Shown here: positions 31,966 to 43,035 of the stretch, piece by piece
Numbering within the stretch: position 1 is the stretch's first letter
Layout of the letters: the number at the start of each line of letters is the position of its first letter
NCBI GenBank assembly: GCA_007570785.1
Contig: ML662465.1
Coordinates: 2,287,052 to 2,351,051 of the forward strand
Source: Antilocapra americana
Taxonomy: Eukaryota; Chordata; Mammalia; Artiodactyla; Antilocapridae
Reading direction: 5' to 3'
Length of the DNA: 64,000 bases
Position numbers and translations under genes: made by a program
The notes under the pieces: generated by a model
The model's input: only the letters and a program-made list of their open reading frames with translations
Told to the model about the DNA's origin: nothing
Databases searched by the model: none

Positions 31966-32789
31966 ACACTTTCCTCAGGGTGACCTTGTACAGGTCATTT
32001 CTCCACTCTGGTCCTCTGTTTGTGAGGCGTGGTCTGGTGGCAACCTGTGCTTGGAAAGAGTGAGGGCTCTTAAATGGCAGCTATCATTAGCAGCATCCTC
32101 GCTTAGCAAAGAGAAAGGGAGAGGCCTTTTTTTCCCATCAGCAGGTAAGACTGAGCCAAAGCCAGAAGGGGCCCCAGATATCCTCCTTCCTGGCTGGAAT
32201 CTTCCTAATGAATTTCCCTCCTGGAAATTGAGGGAGACCTTGGTGCAGGGAAGTTGGGCTCTGAAGAGAACAAACTCATCTTGAGCCAGCTGTAAGCAAC
32301 ATCCTTGCTTCAGAAAAGCCCGTCATGCCTCATTCCATCTCTCTTCTCCTGTAGCTCTCTCCATTGGACTCAGCCACTGCACATGCCCTGCATTGCCCTC
32401 CCCCCGCATTCTCTGGAGGCCCCCCACTTTGAGCAGGAGCATCTTCAGGAGTGGGGCTGGTGGAATCCATCACAACATCAGTTTCTCTAGTGATGAGTTA
32501 CCACAATGACTAGCTGACCTATAATAGAAGAGCCTCTGGAAGGTCTACGTCTGATCATGTTTCCTTCTCTTTCATCGCTTTTCAGCATGCAAAGGATATT
32601 TTAAACCAGTATATCTGAGTGCTTCTTTTATCTACTGAGTATCAGTTTTCCCACATTTTTATGAAAGGTAGGATTATTTTAAATCCTTGTGGGTGTCTTT
32701 CCTCCTTCTTATTTCATCTGCGTTTGAATACTTCAAATTTTTTTTTTAGAATGGCTAAATGGATGCGAAAGTACTCTATGAGGGCTAGA
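31966..32789. other. Non-coding unique sequence
   Basis: No gene or named repeat. A frame of 107 codons (31961-32284) has no recognisable domain. Confidence 0.4.
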
Positions 32790-32845
32790 TTTTTAAAATT
32801 GTGGCCCAATATCTATAATATAAAATCTGCCTTTCTAATAATTTT

Positions 32846-33337
32846 TTAACTTTTTATTTTATGTTGGAGTATAGCCAATTAATAAAGTTGTACAGTTTCA
32901 GGTAGATAGCAAATGAACTCAGCCATACATATACATATATCCATGCATGCATGCATGCCTGCAGGCTCAATTGCTTCAGTCATGTCCGACTCTTTGCAAC
33001 CCTATGGACTGAAGCCTGCCAGGCTCCTCTGTTCATGGGATTCTCCAGGAAAGAATACTGGAGTATGTTGTCATGCTCTCCTCCAGAGGATCTTCTAGAC
33101 CCAGGAATTGAACCCACATCTCCTGTATTGCATGTAGGTGGATTCTTTATTCACTGAGCTACCTGGGAAGCATATATGTATCCATTCTCCCACAAACTCC
33201 CCTCCTGTCCAGGCTGCCACATAACACTGAGAAGGGTTCCCTGTGCTATTACAGTGGGTCCTTGTTGGTTATCCATTTTAAACATAGCAGTTTAATTTAG
33301 GAGTCTGTACAAGTTAATCTCAGACTCCTTAACAATC
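32846..33337 (-). mobile_element. Younger L1 3' end nested in the old L1
   Basis: Antisense 3' UTR of an artiodactyl-type L1: poly-T start, TGTTGGAGTATAGCCAATT, GGTTCCCTGTGCTATTACAG and GGGTCCTTGTTGGTTATCC. CTTTCTAATAATTTT (32831-32845) and CTTTCTAATCATTTT (33338-33352) form a 15-bp target-site duplication with one mismatch within old L1 sequence. Confidence 0.85.
32941..33170 (-). mobile_element. Bov-tA SINE nested in the younger L1
   Basis: Reverse element with a GCATGCATGCATGC tail, CAACCCTATGGACTGAAGC, GGAAAGAATACTGGAG and the inverted head ending CTACCTGGGAAG. CATATAT occurs on both sides (32934-32940 and 33171-33177). Confidence 0.9.
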
Positions 33338-33614
33338 CTTTCTAATCATTTTAAGTGTGCAGTTCTGTGGCATTAATTGCATTCATACTGCTGGGAACTA
33401 TCACCAGCATCCACCTCCAGAACTTCTTCATCTTGCACAACTAAAGCTCTGTAACCATTAAACGTTAGCATCCCCTCTCTTGCCTTTCTCTAGTCTCCAG
33501 AAACCACCATTCTACTTTCTGTATTTATGAATTTCATTATTCTAGGAACCTCATTAAAGAGGAAATATTTGTCCTTTTGTGACTACTTTATTTCACTCAG
33601 CGTAATGTCTTCAA

Positions 33615-33997
33615 TACCAAAGAACTGATGCTTTTGAACTGTGGTGTTGGAGAAGACTCTTGAGAGTCCCTTGGACTACAAGGTGATCCAACCAGTCCAT
33701 CCTAAAGGAAATCAGTCCTGCATATTCATTGGAAGGACTGATGCTGAAGCTGAAATTCCGATACTTTGGCCACCTGATGCGAAGAAGTGACTTCTTGGAA
33801 AAGACCTTGATGGTGGGAGAGATTGAAGGCAGGAGGAGACAGGGATGACAGAGGATGAAATGACCGGATGGCATCACTGACGAGATGGACATGAGTTTGA
33901 GTAGGCCCTGGGAGTTGGTGATGGACAGGGAGGCCTGGTGTGCTGCAGTCCATGGGGTCGCAAGAGTCGGACACGACTGAGAGGCTGAACTGAACTG
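33615..33997 (+). mobile_element. BovB LINE 3' end nested in the old L1
   Basis: 383-bp BovB 3' portion: GTGTTGGAGAAGACTCTTGA, TTTGGCCACCTGATGCGAAG, GGTCGCAAGAGTCGGACACG and GAACTGAACTG. AATGTCTTCAA (33604-33614) and AATGTCGTCAA (33998-34008) form an 11-bp target-site duplication with one mismatch. Confidence 0.95.
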
Positions 33998-35690
33998 AAT
34001 GTCGTCAAACTTCATCAATGCTGCAGCATGTGTCTATTTGACTCTTTACCATCTGAGCCCCAGGGAAGCCCTTCCTTCCTTTTTAAGGCTGACTAATAGC
34101 CCATTGTCGGTACACATCGCATGTTGTTTATCCACTCATCTGTTGATGTACACGTGTTACAAACATAGGTGTACAAACATCTGCTCAAATTCTTGTTTTC
34201 AATTCTTTAAGGTGCATGCCCAGAAGTAGAATTACAGGATCTGGTAATTCTGTGTTTAACTTTTTGAGGAATTGCTGTATCCTTTCCCCCAGTGAGTACC
34301 TCATTTCACAGGCCCGCCAGCAATATACAAGGGTTTCAATTTCTCCGTATTCTTATCAATATTTGTTAGTTTCTGTTTCTTTAATAGTAGCCATGCTAAT
34401 GGATGCGAGGTGGTATCTTATTGTAGTTTTAATTTTCATTTTCCTAATGATTAATGATATTGAATACTTTTTCATGTGCTTATCGATCATTTGTTTACCT
34501 TTGGAGAATGTCTAAGTTCTTTGTCCAGTTTTTAATTGGGTTGTTTTTCTGTTGTTGAGTTGTAAGAGTTTTTTATATATTCTGAAAATAATATTCTCCC
34601 ATTTCATGGTCTGACTTTTCATTCTCCTGATAGTGTCCTTTGATGCACAAAAGTTTTAAATTTTGATAGAGTTCAACTTATCTATTTTTTCTTTTGTTTC
34701 TTGTGCTTTTGATGTCCTATCCAGCAAATAATTGCTAAATTTATTGTCATTAAATTTCCCCCTATGTGTTCTTCTAAGAACTTTATAATTTCAACTCTTA
34801 CATTTAGGTCTTTGACCCATTTGAGTTAACTTTTATGCATAGTGTAAATAAGGGTTCAACTTTTCCTATCATATAGCTGTCCATTTTTCTGTATACCATT
34901 TGTTGCAAAGACTTTCCTTTACCCCCTTACCTGGTCTCTGTATCCTTGATGAATCAGTTGATTGTATATGCAAGAGTTTATTTCTGGGCTCCAGATTCAC
35001 TAATCTATGTGTCTGTTGTATGCTAGTACCGCATTGTTTGGATTACCATGGATTTGTAGTAAGTTTGAAATTAGGAAGTGTGAGACTTCCAACTTCATTC
35101 TTATTGTTCAAGATTGTTTTGGCTTCTTGGGATCTCTTGAACTTTAAGATGGACTTTATCTGCAAAAGTGTTGTTGGGATTTTGATAAGAATTGTATTGA
35201 ATCTGTAGTTTACTTTGAATATTATTGACATCTTATCAATATTAGGTCTTCCAATCCATAAACAAAGGAAGTCTTTCCATTTGTGTCTTCTTTAATTTCC
35301 TTCAGCAATGTTCTGCAGTTTTCAGTGTACCAGTCTTTGGCCTTCTTGTTAAGTTTATTCCTAACTCTTATCTTCTTTTTCATGATAAAATTGTTTTATT
35401 AGTTTCTTTTCAGATTGTTCCTTGTTAGGTTATAAAAGTCCATTTGACTTCCATGTGCTGATTTTGTACCCTGCAAATTTGCTGAATTCATTTATCAATT
35501 CTAAAAGTATGTGTGTGTGTATGTAAAGCCTTTAGCATTTTCTACACATGAAGTCATGATTTCAGTGAACAGAGATAGTTTTATTTCTTCCTTCCTAGTT
35601 TGGGTATGTTTCATTTCATTTTCTTGCCTAATTGCTCTGGCTGGGACTTCCAATAAGAATTTTCTGAGATAATAGATTTGTTTTGTGCTT

Positions 35691-36515
35691 TCTAATATGG
35701 TAGCCAGTAGTCACATGTGGCTACTAAGTATTTGCCATGTTCCAAGTCCATTTAAGGCAGGAGCTGAAATTTTAAATTTCATTTAATTTTTATGAATATA
35801 AATTTAAAACTTAACAGTTACAGTTGACTATAATAAAAGATGAACAAGAATTGGCAAAAATATGAAGAAATTGAAGTGATCATATATTGCTGGTAGGAAT
35901 GCAAAATGGTGCAGCCACTTTGGATTACAGTTTGATAGTTCCTCCAAAAGTTAAACTTAGAGGTACCCTATGATCCAGCAATTCCACTCTTAGGTTTACA
36001 CAAAATCTTGTACATGAATGAAAGTTCACAATAGCATTATTCTTAGCAGGCAAAAATGGAAGTAACCCAAATGACTATCCGCTGATAAATGTGGCATATT
36101 GAAATGTGGTATATTCATAAATGGAAATCGTCAGACATAAAAAGAATTGAAGTGCTTGTAGCCGCTACAGGGTGAATGAATCTTGAAAACATTAAGTGAA
36201 AGAAGCCGGACATAAAAGACCACATATTACATGATGATTCTATTTGTATGAAATGTCAAGAGTAAGCAAACCCATAGCGATGGAAAGTAAATTAGCAGTT
36301 GCCAGAGGTTGAGGGAGGAGGGAATGGGTATAGGGTTTCTTTATGGGATGATGAAAATGTTTTGGAAATAAATAGTGGTTACGGTTGCACAGCCTTGTGA
36401 ATATATGAAAACCTGCTGGCTTACACATTTTAAAAGGGTGAATTTTATGGTGTGTGAATTATATTTCAATTTAAAAAGTAGGCACATATGACTGGTGGCT
36501 ACTGTATTGGATAGT
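35691..36515. mobile_element. hAT-type MITE split by an L1
   Basis: Left terminus TCTAATATGGTAGCCAGTAG at 35691; right terminus ends ACTGTATTGGA at 36511. Over 29 bases the two ends are inverted repeats at 23 positions. Together with the 'cacatgtggct' phrase this identifies an old non-autonomous DNA transposon, probably hAT. An L1 3' end fills the middle. Confidence 0.6.
35826..36478 (+). mobile_element. L1M LINE 3' end nested in the MITE
   Basis: Plus-strand L1 end: GCAAAATGGTGCAGCCACTT, CCTATGATCCAGCAATTCCA, AGTGAAAGAAGCCGGACATA, TTTATGGGATGATGAAAATG and a final GAATTATATTTCAATTTAAA. The order matches L1M 3' ends. Confidence 0.9.
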
Positions 36516-37204
36516 ACAGGTCTGGACCAATCTTTGAAATTCCTTCCTCTTGCCAGTGAGAAACATCTGTTCAGTTCAGTGAAAAAAAAACTAGAGGAGG
36601 GTTTTGAAGTTCCTCTTGACAGAATCTTTCTCACTCTTAAGAAGGAGAGACATGAAGTGGTGGCCCTTTTTCTTTTACCCTACATTGTTTTCTTTATTTC
36701 CTCAATTTTTTCCTCCATAATATACTTTATATTGGAACTGCTGGCATCATCTTGAGTCCATGAGGAGGGCAAGGGCATTAAGCCCACACACAAGGAGGAT
36801 GGTAGAGTGGGAAGATGGAAAACATGTGGGTTTTTGATGGTTCTGTTGAGTCTTGGATCATATCACGCCAGGGGGTCATCTTCTTCCTCTACTAGACATA
36901 CAACTTTATGAGACTATAAATTGTTTTATCGTTAGAGCCATTTTGAGTCAATTATTGCTGTTGAAAACAATTTTAACTGACAGTTATGTTCCCTCACCCC
37001 TTGCTCTTTATCACCATCCTCCTTATCATCATTATCACATTTTTTCCCCTTAAAATGTCTCCAAATGCTCATTTGTGTTGGGCGGATATTTGAGCACAGG
37101 TACAGGGATTTTCAAGAGTGTGCCACTGGGTGAGGAGGAGTTTTCCTTAATGGGCTTCTCTCTCCTCCTTAAGTAACTGTCAGAGAGAATAGATAAGATA
37201 TTAA
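36516..37204. other. Non-coding unique sequence
   Basis: No gene recognised. A frame of 86 codons (36495-36755) starts in the MITE end and lacks any domain. Confidence 0.45.
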
Positions 37205-37445
37205 CAAATAGCATTTTCACCATGCTTTATAGCTCTCAAAGGTCCTGCACATCCTTTATCTCAGTTGATTTTCATTACAACCTAGGAAGATGGCCTGGGC
37301 TGAGATCTTTGTCCTATTTCGTGCACTAGACAGGTGAGGTTCCAAGGGAAGTGACTTGTCCCGGGTCATCTGGGAGGCCATGGGGAGGTAGACATTCAAA
37401 CCCAGGTCTTCAGACTTTTTCTGTTTTAGTATCCCTAACCACGAT
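37205..37445 (-). mobile_element. MIR SINE
   Basis: Reverse MIR: TTTATAGCTCTCAAAGGTCC, TTTATCTCAGTTGATTTTC, TCCAAGGGAAGTGACTTGTC and CAAACCCAGGTCTTCAGACT. Confidence 0.7.
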
Positions 37446-38037
37446 GTCCTCTTTGGAGCAGACACTGGTTGGTGGTGGTCGATTTTCATTTATTTTTCTA
37501 CTTGATTCCGGTAGGGTGGAACGCCATGAACTCTGTAGTCACGATGTAGATGTGCTGGCTTTCCTGCATTCCTTCTTGCCCTGTAAGAGTTCTATGAGCA
37601 GTGGGGCTTGCTTCGTTAGGGCTCAGACAGCAAGAGCACACTGGACTTTTCCCATGCCAGAGGGCACACTGAGGGACCTGGATGTTCATCTTCTTGGGTT
37701 GTAGGAATTTTGCCTTCTGGTTTCTAAACCCCAGACAATGTGGGTGACTGGGACATCACTAAGGGGATCCAGCACCACCTTGAATGTTTGTCTGAGCATT
37801 TTAAAGGGCAGAGCACTGAGTGTGATTAAGCTGGAGCAGCGGTGCTCACTAGCCCAGACCAGCAACAGCTGTGAGCAACAGACCCAAATGAGTGATAATT
37901 TCAGTCTGGATCCCGGGGTAACTCTGGCTTTCAAATAAAACTGGGAAAGAAACCCAGTGCCTGCTCAGATCCTACACTTTTCTAAATCAACTGTCTTTCA
38001 GCTCTATCCATACTCCTAAAGCCCCCATGAACCAGTG
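37446..38037. other. Non-coding unique sequence
   Basis: No gene or named repeat. Overlapping frames of 60-117 codons show no domains. Confidence 0.45.
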
Positions 38038-38046
38038 ATGGCTTTT

Positions 38047-38229
38047 GTTGTTGTTCAGTCAGTCATGTCCAACTCTGTGACGCCCATGAACTGCAGCATG
38101 CCAGGCTTCCTGTCCTTCACTGTCTCCCAGAATATGCTCAAATTCACGTCTACTGACTCAATGATTCCATCCAACCATCTCATCCTCTGTCACCTCCTTC
38201 TCCTCCTGCCCTCAGTCTTTCCCAGCAAC
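38047..38229 (-). mobile_element. BovB LINE 3' fragment
   Basis: Reverse BovB 3' end: CTGCAGCATGCCAGGCTTCC, CACTGTCTCCCAGAATATG, CTTCTCCTCCTGCCCTCAGT. ATGGCTTT (38038-38045) and ATGGCCTTT (38230-38238) may be its target-site duplication. Confidence 0.85.
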
Positions 38230-38429
38230 ATGGCCTTTCTGTCCTTCTTACTGAGAAAAAGCAAAACCCCAGTTGCCACCCATCTTCCCAACTCATCTTT
38301 CCTCTGAGAATGTAGTATGAAGTGTCTGAAGAATAACAACTTTAATGTTATCATCATCATCAACACTATTGCCATCAATATCATCTCCAGAGCATATTCA
38401 CAGTAAGTAGAATATCAAAACTCTATGTG

Positions 38430-38645
38430 CTAGGTTTTGCCTATATACTCAGTGAGCTGCTAGGTACTTTGCACACTTTAACTCATTAGACTTCTCACAA
38501 CAGCCCCATGAAATAGGCTCTGCTGTTGTCCTCAACTGACAGAAAAGGAAGCTGAGTACATAACATTAAGTGATTTGTGTGGAGTCACACAGGACTCCTG
38601 CCTAGAGTCCTTGAAGAAGTCAAGAATGTGAGCCCAGTCCCCTTT
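38430..38645 (-). mobile_element. MIR SINE
   Basis: Reverse MIR: TAGGTACTTTGCACACTTTA, ACTCATTAGACTTCTCACAA, GACAGAAAAGGAAGCTGAG and GGAGTCACACAGGACTCCTG. Confidence 0.8.
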
Positions 38646-39047
38646 GAGGCTGAGCCTGAGTTTTATGCTGCCTCTTCAGATGGAAGCATTAGACAGTCAA
38701 TCAGAAGAATCGAAACCCAACCCCTGTGTCACTACATCCTATGTCCCTGAAGCCCATGATCAGGAATGGGAGTGTAAAAGAAAAACACTGTACCATAGGA
38801 CAGCACTGAAAACAGAGTTTTGTCAACACCAACGTGAAAGCATTGTTTTGATGATCAAATGAAATATAACAGAATCCAAGGAAAATTGTCTAAAGTGAAT
38901 GCTGGATACTCGTTAATCAAGACCAGGGCTCTCCTTGCCCAGAGGGAGCAGTTGGTTCAAACTTCCTGTCTTGTGGAATGGGTGGCTTCCTCCTCCCAGA
39001 TGGAAGCACTGTGCACAAACCCAACTTTCCATGGGTCTTCCTCACCA

Positions 39048-39290
39048 TGGAGAAGGAAATGGAAATCCACTCCAGTATTCTTGCCTGGAGAATCCCATGG
39101 ACAGAGGAGCCTACTGGGCTATAGTCCATAGGGTTGCAAAGAGTTGGATATGACCAAAGCAGCTTAGCATGCATTCCCACCATGGGCCACCCACTCCAGT
39201 ATTCTTGCCTGGAGAATTCCATGGACAGAGAAGTCTGGTGGGCTACAGTCCATGGGGGTCGCACAGAGTCGGACATGCCTCAGCGACTCT
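39048..39290 (+). mobile_element. Two tandem Bov-A units
   Basis: Unit 1 (39048-39172) and unit 2 (39186-39290) both run from the CCACTCCAGTATTCTTGCCT region to the GTTGCAAAGAG or GTCGCACAGAG region, in the same orientation. Neither has a tRNA-like head, so this is a duplicated or dimeric headless Bov-A. Confidence 0.85.
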
Positions 39291-40131
39291 TTGGTTGGTT
39301 GGTTTCCCACCGTAATTCCCAATGCCAGTCTGCATTTTCCCCTGCCAAGTTTGCTCTCACCCTTAGCCTGTGAGAAGGGAGAGTAGCAGTGGAAGTCTTT
39401 CCCCCAAATGCATGCCCACAGAGAGGGTCTAGCCGTGGCCTTGGCACACACCTGCCTGAGGATGACAAGAGGCCCACGGAACTTAGGCTCCTCTTACTCA
39501 CCCTGGTTTCAAAATCTCCAATAAAGCCATTCTATGTGATGTTGTGGAATTCCCTGCTGGCACCTGACAGATGGTGACCACAGAGGGACTCACCTCACTG
39601 ACAAGGATGTGGCTAAGTGCCCAGCACAGAGTGAGCCCTTATGGTCAAAGTGTCCACCATGATTATCATTGTCATCTCCACCATGAATGTGGCCATCACT
39701 TCCCCTCTCAGCCAAGCATCGTACCTGCCATTTCCTTCCAGCTTCTGCCTAGGGGGTGGAAATCCCTGCAGACTGGAAAGGGGCAAGGGCCCTTTAAGAA
39801 AATGGCCCTCATGCTTCAGGGCTGCCTCAAAGAAATGTCAGAAGCTGAGTCTACTCTCATGTAATGTGTCCTGTCAATCAGCCCTCAGACCGCAAACCTG
39901 CAAGGCCCATTGACCGAGACCCAAGAAGATTTATTTTGTCTCATTTAATTGCCCTTTTTGCTTTGTAAACATAAAGGTTGCCGCTTATGGTCTGACAGCT
40001 AGAGTAGCCTTTTTCTTCTCGTAAAGAAAGATGACATTTGGGCTCTTAGAAACCTTTCCCTCAATTCTAATGGTCTGCAACCCCCATCGCCTTGTGAAAG
40101 GACTCAGGTTTCTCCAGAAAGGCCCCAGGCT
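39291..40131. other. Non-coding unique sequence
   Basis: No gene recognised. Part of it (39900-40070: TCTCATTTAATTGCCC, TGTAAACATAAAGGTTGC) has the texture of constrained non-coding DNA. Confidence 0.4.
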
Positions 40132-40600
40132 TGCAGGAAGAAGGACCCCTTCCAGTGCCTAAAAGGGGACTCTTGTCTAACACTCTGAAATGGATTGTCC
40201 AAGGAGATACACGTGCTGACAAGCAAGATACTTCATTGGGAAGGAGCGCCCAGGTGGAGAGCAGAGGAAAAGGGAACCCAGGAGAACTGCTAAGTCACAT
40301 GGTTTGCAGTCTTGGGTTTTATGGTGATGGGGTAAGCTTCCAGGTTGTCTCTGGCCAATCATTCTGACTCTGGATCCTTCCTGGGGGTGCACACATTGCT
40401 CAGCCAAGATAGATTCCAGTGAGAAGGGTTCTGGGAGGTGGCAGGACACATGGCGTCTCCTTTCGACCTGAAGAGTTAGTTGGTGGCTCGTTAGTTCCAT
40501 GTTCCTTACGAGGACCTCCTGTCATAAAATAACTCACGTACATGGTTACTATGGTGCCTGGCCAGAGTGGAAGGTTTCAGTTAATGTGTATCCCTTAAGA
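40132..40600 (-). mobile_element. Ruminant ERV solo LTR, copy 1
   Basis: Aligns by eye along its whole length with 47769-48239: both run from TGCAGGAAGA(A/G)GGACCCC through CCAATCATTCTGA and GCTCAGCCAAGAT to the end. Orientation is set by the copy-2 poly(A) signal; here the equivalent site reads AATGAA on the minus strand (40232-40237), so it is degraded. No viral coding sequence adjoins it. Confidence 0.75.
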
Positions 40601-40730
40601 CCAGCACTGATATCGGATGGATCCCACACACCCGTTACCCCAGGGGAGTGGTTGTTCATCTCTGGCCTCAGTTTTTTCTCTGTCTATTGGGGCTGGTAGT
40701 AAGTGTTGGGAAAATCCTTTGGGGCAAGGC

Positions 40731-40955
40731 AGTGGAGTGGCTGAGAGCCAGTGCTAGGACCTAGAGATCTTGGGTTCCAATCCCAGCTCTGCCTTTTCCA
40801 GCTTTGTGACTAACCTCTTGGAGTCTCAGTTTCCTGCTCTATTAAAAGAGGATGCTTAAGGTAATTAGGTGGATCGGATGACTTACAGTGAATGAAGCAC
40901 TTAGAAGAGGGCGTGGTGCATAGTAAGAGATGCACAGTGGGAGTTATTTAAATTT
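40731..40955 (+). mobile_element. MIR SINE, near full length
   Basis: The best MIR in the window: GTTCCAATCCCAGCTCTGCC, TTGGAGTCTCAGTTTCCTGC, GTGAATGAAGCACTTAGAAG and GCATAGTAAGAGATGCACAG in consensus order. Confidence 0.9.
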
Positions 40956-40974
40956 GCAGATGCTACATGCTTTG

Positions 40975-41193
40975 AGGCTTCTCGGGTGGTGCTGGTAATA
41001 AAGAACTTGCCTGCCAATGCAAGAGATATAAGAGATGAGGGTTTGATCTGGCCTGGGAAGAGTTTCTGGAGGAGTGAATGGCAACCCACTCCAGTATTCT
41101 TGCCTGGAGAATTCCATGGACAGAGGAGCCTGGCGGGCTACATTCTATAGGATTGCAAAGAGTCGGATGTGACTGGAGCTGCTTAGTATAGCA
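40975..41193 (+). mobile_element. Bov-tA SINE
   Basis: GCTTCTCGGGTGGTGCTGGT head, then GGCAACCCACTCCAGTATTC and GGATTGCAAAGAGTCGGATG. Confidence 0.9.
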
Positions 41194-41306
41194 TGTGCTT
41201 TACTCAGGCCCAACACACAGTGGGGAGCTTTCATTATCTTTTTCCAGATCAAAGTTTACAAGGAGACTCCCCAGGAGTACTTTATTTGTGAGCATTTAGC
41301 AGTTTG

Positions 41307-41491
41307 CCTGGTAACTCAGCTGGTAAAGGTCCACTTGCAATGTAGGATATCAGGGTTCAATTCCTGGGTCTGGAAGATCCCCTGGAGAGGGGAAAGGTTA
41401 CCCACTCCAGTATTCTGGCCTGGAGAATTCCATGGACTATAAGTCCATGGGGTCGCAAAGAGCTGGACACAACTGAGCGACTTTCACTTTC
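41307..41491 (+). mobile_element. Bov-tA SINE with perfect target duplication
   Basis: CCTGGTAACTCAGCTGGTAA to GAGCGACTTTCACTTTC. AGCAGTTTG at 41298-41306 and 41492-41500 is a perfect 9-bp target-site duplication. Confidence 0.95.
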
Positions 41492-41500
41492 AGCAGTTTG

Positions 41501-42492
41501 GCGATTTCATATAAAATGCGGATTTCTAGCGTCTCTTGAGAGGTTGGAGGATTGTGGACATAACTGGACCACGTTTCTGCACCGCAGCAATTGCTGGACT
41601 GAGGAGGGGCTCCTACTATGACCATCAGTCTCTATGGGCATGTGGATCTCCCATCTTGCAGCCACAGACCTCGGGAGATGTTCTTAGTCTCAGAGGCTGC
41701 GGCCACAAAAGTGCTGTGTTTTCCTAAGATGCTTATCCATGAAATCCATCGTTTTGACACAAGGTGATTTTTTTCAGCCTTGCCTGTGAGAGGGCCATGC
41801 CAGGAATGTGGTTTTCTGACCAGTCCCACCCTCTCTGGGCCACTCAGGACCTGCTGATTTCCCTGAAGGACTCAATGCCAGTTTTCAGAGAGAAATGTGA
41901 TACAGGATTCTCATTCTCATGTTGCTGCTTTTTTAATGTACTCAAGTGTTAGCTGTTTTTACTTCATTTTAATCACTAGATGATCTGAGTCCTTGGAATA
42001 GCTACATCCACATGTTATTTAATTATATGCTTTTCCTGTTGAACGCAAGAAAAAGTATAAGTCAGAAATATGTATATGTATATACACATATTTTCCACCT
42101 CAATGGTTCATTTCTGAACCCTGAAAAATTGCTACTAAAGTAGTGTGATCTGTACTATTTGTCTTATTGAAAACTTTGGCCTAACCATAGAATAATCTGT
42201 AAGCAAATGTCTAAAAATAGGAATCTATAGAAATCATTTCTAAGGCAGAACTCTTCCCTGAAAAATAAAGAGATTTCCTGAGCAAAAAAGGTCTAAAAAG
42301 CCAGACAGGTGTTGGATCAGTCATATGAATAAGTAAAGAGAGGTAGGTAATAGGGAGTGGTGAGGAGTGTGGCAAACTGCAGCACATGTGTACCATCTAG
42401 AAAAGGCACCTACAGCTGCTCCAGCCAGTAGTTATCAATCAGGAATGAGGGCTCAGGGTTACTAGATAATTCAACATTGAAAGAAAGATTGA
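41501..42492. other. Non-coding unique sequence
   Basis: No gene or named repeat. AT-rich from about 41930. Confidence 0.45.
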
Positions 42493-42500
42493 AACTCTTG

Positions 42501-42689
42501 GGACTTCCCTGGTAGTCCAGTGGCTATGATTCCACATTCCCAAAGTGGGGGGCCCAGGTTAGATTCCTGATCAGGGAACTGGATCCCATATGCTGCAACT
42601 AAAGATGCCGCATGCCGCAATGAAGATCAAAAGTCCCGCATGACGCAGTTAAGACCTGGCATAGCCAAATAAATAAATAAATGTTTAAA
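42501..42689 (+). mobile_element. CHR-type tRNA SINE
   Basis: GGGACTTCCCTGGTAGTCCA head, GATTCCTGATCAGGGAACTG, CCGCATGACGCAGTTAAGAC and an (AAAT)n tail. AAACTCTT (42493-42500) and AAACTCCTT (42690-42698) are a probable target-site duplication. Confidence 0.9.
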
Positions 42690-42841
42690 AAACTCCTTAG
42701 TTTTATAAATAACCTTCCAATTTTTAAATATTGGTGATCAACAAAAAGTGTATAAAAGCACTTTATGAGCCAAGCCAAACACAGGTATGGGATCAGTCTG
42801 GGCTCACATCAGCAATCTCTACAGTGCAGAATATTAGTAAT

Positions 42842-43035
42842 ATGCTTGGAATGCAGAGTCAGAAGGCCCAGGGCTTGGTTCCTGATTCTGCTGCTCACTA
42901 GCTATTTGCCCTGATTGCCAGCATCATCTAAACCCTCTGAACTCTGGTCTCTTTATCAGTGAAATGGAGACATGACTATTTGCTTAAAAGAATGACTGTT
43001 GAAGATCAAATGAGAAACTTCTTGTGCAGAGCTTG
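42842..43035 (+). mobile_element. MIR SINE
   Basis: GGAATGCAGAGTCAGAAGGC, CTGATTCTGCTGCTCACTAG, TCTTTATCAGTGAAATGGAG and GAAGATCAAATGAGAAACTT follow MIR order. Confidence 0.8.

Larger units (their letters stand above)
32790..35665 (-). mobile_element. Old L1 (L1M) LINE carrying nested insertions
   Basis: Antisense L1 3' UTR and ORF2 remnant. The left edge is AATATAAAATCTGCCTTTCT. After a younger L1 it resumes with TTTTAAGTGTGCAGTTCTG and TCACCAGCATCCACCTCC. After a BovB it continues with GCTGACTAATAGCCCATTG, TAGTAGCCATGCTAATGG, ATTGTTTTGGCTTCTTGGG and TTGCCTAATTGCTCTGGCTG. Frames on the plus strand (34216-34515, 34900-35208) are merely antisense openings. No functional ORF2 remains. Confidence 0.9.
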
